Positions 8,690-15,991 of a DNA stretch of 62,870 nt are shown one piece after another. Position numbers and translations under genes: made by a program. Origin of the DNA: Acidiferrobacterales bacterium (lineage in GTDB: Bacteria > Pseudomonadota > Gammaproteobacteria > Arenicellales > Poriferihabitantaceae); contig JAHQWE010000130.1 in the NCBI GenBank assembly GCA_019633985.1, forward strand, positions 1 through 62,870. The letters run 5' to 3'. Numbering within the stretch: the stretch's first letter is position 1; every line of letters begins with the position of its first letter. Under the pieces are notes generated by a model. The model was not told the DNA's origin. It worked only from the letters and a program-made list of their open reading frames with translations, and did not search any database.

Positions 8690-8855
8690 TATACGCTTTC
8701 GTTTTTCCAGTCATACTTAAAATTACAGGGCTCACCATTCACCTGATTCATAAACTTGTGGGTGTTCGAGCTTATGTTTATATTCCTTCATCTTCGGGCT
8801 GGTATCTTCCGTCGCTGAGTCTCCTCCTTTAGTTGATCAACAAATCGCCAAAATA

Positions 8856-10004
8856 ATGAAAATAACGCAAATCGAGGTATTCGTTTTAAAAACTGAATTG
8901 GACACTCCTTTTGCGTTTTCTCAAGGGTGGGTTCATCAACGCGCCGCCACTCTAGTAAGGGTTCGTAGCGACAATGGACTGGTAGGTTGGGGAGAAGCCT
9001 TCGCGCAGGGTTTGGAACCACCAGAGATCGCAGCCGCCGTCATCGAGCATGCACTCAAGCCTCTTCTGATTGACCAAAACCCGCTTGATACAGCCGTGCT
9101 CTGGCAGCGCATGTATACCCAAACAAGGGACTTTGGCCGCAAAGGATCGGTGGTATCCGCAATCAGCGCAATCGACACCGCTCTGTGGGACCTCGCCGGG
9201 CACTTCTATCAGAAACCGATACATCAGCTGCTTGGCGGCGCGACGCGCAGCAGCGTGCAACCCTATGCAACTGGTTTTTATCGACTGAAAGGTAAAAACG
9301 AGGCGAGCAGGTTAGCTGACGAGGCGCTTGCGCATCGTGAAGCTGGCTTTACTGCAATGAAAGTGAAACTCGGATTTGGTGTTGAAGATGACATCGCAGT
9401 AATGCAAGCTGTTCGCATGGCATTGAATGATGATGCTGTGCAGTTAATGGTGGATTCAAATCATGCCTACGGGCGCTCTGAAGCCTTGCGATTGGGACTA
9501 GCGCTGGATGAATTAAATCTGCGGTGGTATGAAGAACCTGTTGTGCCTGAGGATATCGGTGGTTACGTAGAGCTCCGGGCAAAGCTCCGCACACCGCTGG
9601 CAGGCGGCGAAAACGAGCATACACCCTATGGTTTTTTTCCACTGTTTCAGGCAGGCGCACTGGATGTCGCTCAACCGGATATTGGTTCCTGCGGCGGCAT
9701 TACTGCTGCACGGGATATCGTTGCGATAGCCCAGGCATGCGGCGTCGCGGTTAATCCCCATGTATGGGGTAGCGCCATCGCACAAGCCGCTTCACTGCAG
9801 TTCATTGCCGCCCTACCCGTACCCCATGCCTCGTTGTATGCCACTGAACCTTTACTTGAATACGATCGTTCCTCGCATCCCTTCCGGCAAGACTTAGTCA
9901 CAGAACCATGGGGCACCATCGACGGAATGATTGCAATACCAAAAGGCCCAGGGTTAGGAATAGATGTCCGCATGGATACGGTCGAAAAATACCAAACCAA
10001 TTAG
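8856..10004 (+). CDS. enolase-superfamily sugar-acid enzyme, D-galactarolactone cycloisomerase-like
   Basis: 382 residues of the mandelate racemase subgroup. Catalytic residues are all visible: K169-V-K171, metal ligands D200, E226 and E252, then D275 and H302 in NPHVWGS. From memory the motif set (RDFGRKG, GFGVEDDI, EPVVPE, NPFRQ-like HPFRQ near the end, GPGLGID) matches Agrobacterium galactarolactone cycloisomerase more closely than E. coli DgoD, which lacks the KxK pair. The next genes are DgoK and DgoA, so in this pathway it must deliver 2-keto-3-deoxygalactonate or a related keto-deoxy acid. It may therefore act as a dehydratase on galactonate rather than on galactarolactone. Cytosolic and Mg-dependent. 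Family is certain, exact reaction uncertain. Confidence 0.82.
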   Translation: MKITQIEVFVLKTELDTPFAFSQGWVHQRAATLVRVRSDNGLVGWGEAFAQGLEPPEIAAAVIEHALKPLLIDQNPLDTAVLWQRMYTQTRDFGRKGSVVSAISAIDTALWDLAGHFYQKPIHQLLGGATRSSVQPYATGFYRLKGKNEASRLADEALAHREAGFTAMKVKLGFGVEDDIAVMQAVRMALNDDAVQLMVDSNHAYGRSEALRLGLALDELNLRWYEEPVVPEDIGGYVELRAKLRTPLAGGENEHTPYGFFPLFQAGALDVAQPDIGSCGGITAARDIVAIAQACGVAVNPHVWGSAIAQAASLQFIAALPVPHASLYATEPLLEYDRSSHPFRQDLVTEPWGTIDGMIAIPKGPGLGIDVRMDTVEKYQTN

Positions 10005-10043
10005 CAGTAACATCGACATTCATCCCGAATTTAAAATAAGAGC

Positions 10044-10952
10044 GTGACGACTAAAACTTTAAGCACACCTCTTTTTCGAGCGGGAATAGACTGGGGCTCC
10101 AGCACTTTCAGGGCTTATCTATTCGATGACAACAAGGAACTACTAGAAAGCTTAGAGCTACCGCTAGGGATTAAATATTGCGAACAAGGGCGATTTGAAG
10201 AAACGTTGTTTGATTCAATTGGACACTGGTTGCAACCTGGGGACCAGGTTGTTCTCTCGGGGATGATTACCAGCAGAAATGGCTGGATTGAAAGCAATTA
10301 CCTGCCTTGCCCGGCAAACTTACAACAATTGATTCTTCACGCCACTGCTCGTACTTTCAGAAGAGTGAATTGTCTGTTTCTCCCCGGCGTATCTCAGCAG
10401 CGGCCCCCTGATATATTGCGCGGCGAAGAGCTACAACTTCTTGGTGTGCAAACCGATAAACAAAACTATTCGGCAGTGATCCCCGGGACCCACTCGAAGT
10501 GGGCCGATATTCGCAACCAGGCAATCCAGTCGTTTCGTTCGATAGCGATCGGCGAACTGTACGATGTGCTGATCAATCATTCACTGATTGGCGCCTTTGC
10601 CAACGACGAAGAATGGAATCAGGAGATCTTTCTGGAAGCAGCCGAATCCGGATATCGCTCGAACACGATCTTGAGTGATCTGTTTCTCTGTCGATCTGCG
10701 GTCATACTGGACTCCCTTCCACCGCAATATACCAGCTCTTATCTGTCTGGATTGCTGATTGGTCGTGAAATACGTGAGGGCATCGAGTTAATCTCCCATA
10801 GAGATCAGATCATCGTAATCGCTTCAGCAAACCTGGGACAAAAATATCTCAGTATTTTTGAGCATCTGGGAATTACGATCACATTGGCACATTCTCAATC
10901 CGCAGTCCAAGGCTACCAGTTATTGATGAAGCACCACGAGACCAGGACATGA
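10044..10952 (+). CDS. dgoK: 2-dehydro-3-deoxygalactonokinase
   Basis: 302 residues beginning with GTG. The kinase phosphate-binding opening AGIDWGSSTFRAYLFD is at residues 13-28, and GMITSRNGW and VIPGTHSKWADI are family signatures, with a C-terminal SGLLIGREI segment. DgoK phosphorylates 2-keto-3-deoxygalactonate at C6 in the De Ley-Doudoroff pathway. The gene lies 39 bases after the enolase-superfamily gene and overlaps the aldolase start by four bases (ATGA), giving the classical kinase-aldolase pair. Confidence 0.93.
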   Translation: MTTKTLSTPLFRAGIDWGSSTFRAYLFDDNKELLESLELPLGIKYCEQGRFEETLFDSIGHWLQPGDQVVLSGMITSRNGWIESNYLPCPANLQQLILHATARTFRRVNCLFLPGVSQQRPPDILRGEELQLLGVQTDKQNYSAVIPGTHSKWADIRNQAIQSFRSIAIGELYDVLINHSLIGAFANDEEWNQEIFLEAAESGYRSNTILSDLFLCRSAVILDSLPPQYTSSYLSGLLIGREIREGIELISHRDQIIVIASANLGQKYLSIFEHLGITITLAHSQSAVQGYQLLMKHHETRT

Positions 10953-11602
10953 AAGAGCGCAACGAACGATGGCAAGCCGCGATCAATGAACTTCCGCTGA
11001 TCGCAATTCTTCGAGGATTAGTTCCTGAGCAAAGCAAAGAAACAGGGCAGGCGCTCATTGACGCAGGGTTTCAAATTATAGAAGTGCCGCTGAATTCCCC
11101 ACGTCCAATCGAAACCCTGTCGATATTGAACAATCGATTGAGCGGTCAAGCTATTATTGGAGCAGGTACTGTACTCAATCCGACGCAGGTAGAGTCAGTC
11201 GCTCACACCGGCAGTGAATTGATTATTGCACCCAATCTGGATAGCGCTGTCGCAGCCGCAGCAAACCAACAACATTGCATCTACTGCCCTGGAGTGCTCA
11301 CGCCTACGGAAGCTTTTTCTGCGATAGATCAGGGTGCATCCGGATTAAAACTGTTTCCGGCAGAAATGATCACCCCGGCAATTGTGAAAGCATTGCGAGC
11401 CGTCCTCCCCGAAGAAACACCATTATTTCCCGTTGGCGGGATATCTCCGGATCGTATGCAAGATTACCTCGCAGCAGGTGCCAACGGATTTGGCATTGGC
11501 TCAGCACTTTTCAAACCCGGCGATTCGGCGTCATCGATATACACTCAAGCGAGAGCATTCGTCTCCGCTTATAAAAAAGCACAAGAGGCGCTGAATGATT
11601 GA
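10949..11602 (+). CDS. dgoA: 2-dehydro-3-deoxy-6-phosphogalactonate aldolase
   Basis: 217 residues, a class I KDPG/KDPGal aldolase barrel. The opening LPLIAILRGLVPE and IIEVPLNSPRP (general base E45) are typical of the KDPGal branch. The Schiff-base lysine is K134 in GLKLFPAE. It cleaves 2-keto-3-deoxy-6-phosphogalactonate to pyruvate and glyceraldehyde 3-phosphate. It is coupled to dgoK by overlapping stop and start. No clear terminator follows before the convergent protease gene. Confidence 0.93.
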   Translation: MKERNERWQAAINELPLIAILRGLVPEQSKETGQALIDAGFQIIEVPLNSPRPIETLSILNNRLSGQAIIGAGTVLNPTQVESVAHTGSELIIAPNLDSAVAAAANQQHCIYCPGVLTPTEAFSAIDQGASGLKLFPAEMITPAIVKALRAVLPEETPLFPVGGISPDRMQDYLAAGANGFGIGSALFKPGDSASSIYTQARAFVSAYKKAQEALND

Positions 11603-11676
11603 CCAAAAGGGTAACTTGCGTCGCAGCAATATTTTCAGCTCATCGACTGGTTAGTGCGCACTCTCCTGCAAGTTAA

Positions 11677-12486
11677 TCACCCTGCTCCGCTTTGCTTGTA
11701 ATAGGGCAATGCATATCGGTAATCGTCACGCAGTCTCTGGAGCCGATTGCCATGAGACGGGTGACTGCTGAAGAAGCTCGGTCCGCCTCCGCCGCCCAGC
11801 ACTTCATCCGCTTTCTCCCATACGGTTATGGCAACCGCAGGATCATAGCCTGCCTTCGCCATTAACAGCATTCCGATATGATCAGCTTCGTGCTCCATTG
11901 CTCGCCCATAAGATAACACCACGCCAGTTCCTATCGCGGAAGTACTATCTGCAGCAATACTGCCCAAGCCAGAGTTTCCGGTCGCAATACTAATCGCTGT
12001 ACCAAATAAGGAAGCGGCCAATCCGACCCCAGCAGAGCGCTTCTGAACCGTATCGTCAGCGTTATGTTGACCGAGTATATGCGCTGTTTCATGCGCTAAT
12101 ACCACGGCTAACTCCTCTTCGACAGGCAATCGTCTAACCAATTCGTCATAAACAACAATGGTATTACCTCCAAGCGCAAAGGCGTTGACCTGCTCCCCCG
12201 CATCCACCGTATAAATCTCCAGCTCCTGCCGGATATCTGCAGCTCGACTGAGCCGGTTCATAATCTTAGACACCTTGCTATATGCCGGACCAGATGTCTT
12301 TAACTCAAGGTCGCTTCCGCCCATGATTCTTTGCAGAGTCACTCTGTTCTCTTGTAATTTCTCCTCACTGACTGTTGCGTACTCAGGGAGCACTCCGGGT
12401 TCGAAATTCTTGGTCGCGGTCGCACACCCGGTAGCGATGATCAGCAGAGGTAACAGCAGCAGAACTTTAAAAACTTGGTTTTGCAT
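11677..12486 (-). CDS. M48-family metalloprotease lipoprotein
   Basis: 269 residues. The N-terminus is a lipoprotein signal with lipobox IATGC (Cys21). The zinc site is complete: H132-E133-T-A-H136 and the third ligand E200 in MEHEADHIGM. The family (YcaL/LoiP/BepA-like, without BepA's TPR tail) comprises periplasmic proteases that clear misassembled outer-membrane proteins. It stands alone, convergent to dgoA. Which of the E. coli paralogues it replaces cannot be decided. Confidence 0.9.
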   Translation of the reverse strand: MQNQVFKVLLLLPLLIIATGCATATKNFEPGVLPEYATVSEEKLQENRVTLQRIMGGSDLELKTSGPAYSKVSKIMNRLSRAADIRQELEIYTVDAGEQVNAFALGGNTIVVYDELVRRLPVEEELAVVLAHETAHILGQHNADDTVQKRSAGVGLAASLFGTAISIATGNSGLGSIAADSTSAIGTGVVLSYGRAMEHEADHIGMLLMAKAGYDPAVAITVWEKADEVLGGGGGPSFFSSHPSHGNRLQRLRDDYRYALPYYKQSGAG

Positions 12487-12791
12487 AGTAGGTTTAATTA
12501 AGTGAAGAAATTGCGGACTTCAATGTTCGCTCTATTCAATCAGCAGCCTCCCAAGATGATCAGCCAGGAGATTCCCGAGGCGGAGAATGTGATCGAATAG
12601 TTCCATATGAATGTTATCAAATTCACACAGTATTATCAGTTCACTACGCTATAGCAGGGGTTGACTACGCCTACCATCGATTGAAAAACGATGATCTGCC
12701 TCAATATCGTTGGATAACCAGAAAATAACGCAGTCAAAACATCCTCGCTTTGGCTATTTCAGGCAATTTTACATATTTGGATGACAACACA
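12487..12791. other. divergent intergenic region
   Basis: About 305 bases between the M48 lipoprotein (leftward) and the YghU-type GST (rightward). It is AT-rich toward the middle (AATGTTATCAAATTCACAC), as expected for two promoters. I see no gene, clear operator or hairpin that I would defend. Confidence 0.4.
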
Positions 12792-13661
12792 ATGAGTGAT
12801 TTACCAGAATATATTCCACCCAAGGTCTGGCAATGGAATACCGAGAATGGTGGGACCTGGGCCAGCACCAATCGCCCTATCGCGGGGGCAACCCATGACA
12901 AGGAATTACCCGTGGGAAAACACCCACTTCAACTGCACTCTCTGGCGACACCCAATGGGGTCAAAGTCACTGTGATGTTGGAAGAGCTTCTTGCCCTTGG
13001 TCACGAGGGGGCCGAATATGACGCCTATTTAATTAAGATTGGTGATGGTGATCAATTTGGCAGTGGATTCGTTGACATCAATCCGAATTCGAAAATTCCG
13101 GCGATGATGGATCACAGCACCAATCCACCAACTCGGATTTTTGAGTCGGGCGCCATACTCCTCTACCTGGCAGAAAAATTCGACGCTTTTCTACCTGCTG
13201 ACCCTGGTAAGAGACCGGAATGTTTATCCTGGCTGTTCTGGCAAATGGGAAGCGCCCCCTATCTCGGCGGAGGGTTTGGACATTTTTACTCCTATGCTCC
13301 TTTCAAGATGGAGTACCCTATCGATCGATTCGCAATGGAATCCAAGCGTCAGCTTGACGTTCTGGATAGACAACTCGCTGATCACGCGTTTGTTTGTGGG
13401 GATGAATACACTATTGCCGATATCGCAATCTGGCCATGGTATGGGAACTTGGTCTTGGGTAGGCTATATGGTGCCGCAGAATTTCTTGACGTCGGCACCT
13501 ATAAACACGTTACTCGATGGGCAAATGAAATTGCAGAACGCCCAGCAGTTAAACGAGGGCGGATGGTGAATCGCACCTTTGGAGAGCCATCTGAGCAACT
13601 GCATGAGCGTCATGATGCTAGCGATTTCGACACTAAAACTCAGGACAAACTCGTGTCATAA
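12792..13661 (+). CDS. yghU: YghU-type glutathione-dependent disulfide-bond oxidoreductase
   Basis: 289 residues from the ATG at 12792, close to the 288 of E. coli YghU. Strong family features are the long N-terminal extension (PEYIPPKVWQW, TNRPIAGATHDKELPVGKHP), then LYSLATPNG-like LHSLATPNGVKV, INPNSKIPAM, and the N-capping-box segment YTIADIAIWPWYG. YghU/YfcG enzymes bind two glutathione molecules and reduce disulfides or organic hydroperoxides rather than conjugate. A frame open to a TTG at 12750 would add 14 unconserved residues. It is monocistronic; the gene after it runs in the opposite direction. Confidence 0.9.
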   Translation: MSDLPEYIPPKVWQWNTENGGTWASTNRPIAGATHDKELPVGKHPLQLHSLATPNGVKVTVMLEELLALGHEGAEYDAYLIKIGDGDQFGSGFVDINPNSKIPAMMDHSTNPPTRIFESGAILLYLAEKFDAFLPADPGKRPECLSWLFWQMGSAPYLGGGFGHFYSYAPFKMEYPIDRFAMESKRQLDVLDRQLADHAFVCGDEYTIADIAIWPWYGNLVLGRLYGAAEFLDVGTYKHVTRWANEIAERPAVKRGRMVNRTFGEPSEQLHERHDASDFDTKTQDKLVS

Positions 13662-13842
13662 GTTTTCATAGGTCAATTCTTTTCCCAAAGCAGCATGGGC
13701 AAATATCTTTCAAAGCACTCTGTATACGGAGTTTTCAGCGAAATACTGCATGCATCCTGAAACCCCGCTTTATATAGTTTTTAAAACCACTCATCCTTAG
13801 AATAGAGAGATTGCAAACTATTCTGATCTAGGTCACCGCGCA

Positions 13843-14316
13843 CTATTGATTGCTCCACGCACTCCGATATCTGAGCTGCAAGCCTTTCAGAAAATTTCTC
13901 AATGCCTGATCTTTACATTCACGGTAGTGTTTATGCGTCGGCTTTCTAAACAGCGCACTTAGTTCATGTTTGCTCATGGAAAACGACGCCAGCTCTAGAG
14001 TTTCCAAAATATCTTCGGCTTTGAAATTCAACGCGATCTTTAACTTATTAAAAATCAGGTTGTTGGTGAGCTTTTTCTCGGCAACCGGTTGCTCGCCTTC
14101 GCGCTTTCCGCGTCTTTCGTTAATCAACCCATTCAGGAATGTCGCCAAAAGTTCATCGTTCAAATTCTGGAAGTCTGAATCCTCTTCTTTTTTCAACCAG
14201 TTACTAAGATCGGATCGAGACACTTCACGATTGGCCTGGCTAAAAATCTCCATCATCTTTGCATCACCATAGTCAAATATATAGCGAATCTTTTTCAGCA
14301 CGTCATTGTTAGTCAT
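13843..14316 (-). CDS. yehS: DUF1456 protein (YehS-like)
   Basis: 157 residues made of two similar halves, each about 65 residues: NNDVLKKIRYIFDYGD... and TNNLIFNKLKIALNFKAED.... The halves are separated by a basic linker (RRGKREG). This duplicated helical architecture with the NNDVLRxLR-like opening is diagnostic of DUF1456. Function is unknown. The gene follows the flavoprotein oxidase on the same strand after 18 bases and is probably co-transcribed with it. Confidence 0.88.
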   Translation of the reverse strand: MTNNDVLKKIRYIFDYGDAKMMEIFSQANREVSRSDLSNWLKKEEDSDFQNLNDELLATFLNGLINERRGKREGEQPVAEKKLTNNLIFNKLKIALNFKAEDILETLELASFSMSKHELSALFRKPTHKHYRECKDQALRNFLKGLQLRYRSAWSNQ

Positions 14317-14334
14317 AGTTGCAAGCTTGTCTTG

Positions 14335-15663
14335 TCAAGACTGAAATTGTAGCTTCGCGCGCTGGATTTCCGCCCAGTCACGTAGTCGCCACCAGTTACC
14401 CACCACAGGAAGAAACCAGGGTTTACCTGCGTAAAATGCCTGAGTTTTGAATGGCAGGCCTTCAAATGCGCTAGGTCGATCACGATGGCCCAAGATTTTG
14501 TTTGCCACCTGCTTGCCAAGCCAGCTCATCATTACGATACCGCAGCCTGCGTTGCAGCCCAATGCATAGTGCACACCCTGGTGAACACCCATTTTGGGTA
14601 AGAAATCGAAGGTGAACGCCATGTAGCCCGACCAAGCATTGGTGACTTTAATATCGGCTAGCTGGGGAAACATCTGCTTAAAATATCCGTGAAGTATCTC
14701 TGCGCTTTCCTGACCACCGAGTGGAGAAAATCGCGCTCTACCGCCAAACAAAACACGACGATAGTCCGGGGACGGCCGAGCAAAGCACACCACGCGTCGA
14801 GTATCAATGACCGCGCACCTTTGCGGCAGGGCAGCTAACACCCGCTCCTCGTCAATTTCTTCACTGGCAACGATGGTACTCGAGATAGGTATCAGTCGCT
14901 TTTGATGCCAGGGGGACAGGTCATCGGTATAGCCATTGGTTGCAAGCACCACCTCTCGGGTTGTAAAACTACCTGTGCTGGTCTCCACGACTTTTGCTCC
15001 GCCCTCATTGGCGATGCCAAGAACTCGTGCCCCGCTGACGAGCCTCACTCCTGCTTTCTGACACAACGTCATCAGCCCCTGATGATATCTTGAAGGGTGG
15101 ATTAATCCTGCGTTCTTCGTAAACATCCCGCCATACCAATAGTCACTATCGACGAATTGTTTTTGTTCCGCTCTGGACACCATGTGATACTGCCCGAGTC
15201 CATCGCGATTGTATTCTTGCGCTTTCGCGGCCAGCTTTTCATAGGCTTTTGGGGTATGTGCGCCAACAAAACGCCCGACCACATTGAGATGACAAGGAAT
15301 GTCTTCCACCTCAACCAGACTTTGCAAACTTTCGTAAGCCTCGTCAGCCTCATCCAGAATCTGTTCTGCTCGCTCCGCTCCTACGGCCGCTTCCAGATTG
15401 ATTTGCTTGCTTACGCCAGCGCGACCGGATAAAAAGCCGGCATTACGCGTGCTGGCTCCGAAACCGCACTTCTCTGCTTCAACGACAGTCACACTCATCC
15501 CATCTTTGGCTAGCTCCAGCGCACAAGACAAACCGGCATATCCGCTACCCACTACGAGCACATCGGTATCTCCTGACTGTGCGGCGCCAGGCAAGTCGAT
15601 AGGCGCAGCATCCTGCCACCACAAGGGTGCCTCTGAGAAATTGTCTGCGAATAGTTCTTTCAT
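14335..15663 (-). CDS. FAD-dependent amine/amino-acid oxidase (DAO family, PuuB-like)
   Basis: 442 residues from the ATG at 15661-15663; an upstream TTG would add eight residues. The dinucleotide-binding motif is VLVVGSGYAGLSCALELA near residue 40, with CGFGASTRNAGFLSG behind it, typical of gamma-glutamylputrescine oxidase-like DAO proteins. The C-terminus has GVHYALGCNAGCGIVMM. It probably oxidises a secondary or primary amine group at the expense of oxygen or an acceptor. It is divergent from the large DAO-GcvT fusion, and together they suggest N-methyl amine or polyamine breakdown. Exact substrate unknown. Confidence 0.82.
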   Translation of the reverse strand: MKELFADNFSEAPLWWQDAAPIDLPGAAQSGDTDVLVVGSGYAGLSCALELAKDGMSVTVVEAEKCGFGASTRNAGFLSGRAGVSKQINLEAAVGAERAEQILDEADEAYESLQSLVEVEDIPCHLNVVGRFVGAHTPKAYEKLAAKAQEYNRDGLGQYHMVSRAEQKQFVDSDYWYGGMFTKNAGLIHPSRYHQGLMTLCQKAGVRLVSGARVLGIANEGGAKVVETSTGSFTTREVVLATNGYTDDLSPWHQKRLIPISSTIVASEEIDEERVLAALPQRCAVIDTRRVVCFARPSPDYRRVLFGGRARFSPLGGQESAEILHGYFKQMFPQLADIKVTNAWSGYMAFTFDFLPKMGVHQGVHYALGCNAGCGIVMMSWLGKQVANKILGHRDRPSAFEGLPFKTQAFYAGKPWFLPVVGNWWRLRDWAEIQRAKLQFQS

Positions 15664-15991
15664 CACCAAATGATTGCCGCATTGCAAATCTGTACAGAGT
15701 GATCATAGCGAAAAAAGGCCCCAGCGATTCAACAACTCTGCATATATTGCACCTGAGATCTCATATTCCCGCAGTTGCAGACATTGTTTTCTATCGCCGT
15801 ACAAGGAAAATTCCATGTCGGTTGGGTAGCCATTTCGCTATAGAAAACTTCACTATAATTCCTCGCAATCGCACCTCTGCGGAATGAGTACTGTTCTGCA
15901 CGCGAAATGATACCCGCAATCGGGTAAAACCACCTGTCTAGGGCCAGATACACGCTGGCTGTTGAGACTGACCTTTTGAGAGATCTTATCC
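15664..15991 (+). promoter_or_regulatory. divergent region with structured leader before the DAO-GcvT gene
   Basis: About 328 bases with no gene. A TATAAT box lies at 15854-15859. Downstream of it two short hairpins precede the start codon: TACCCG-CAAT-CGGGTA (15911-15926) and GCCAG...CTGGC (15943-15959). They could form a structured 5' leader. I do not recognise a known riboswitch class. Confidence 0.4.
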
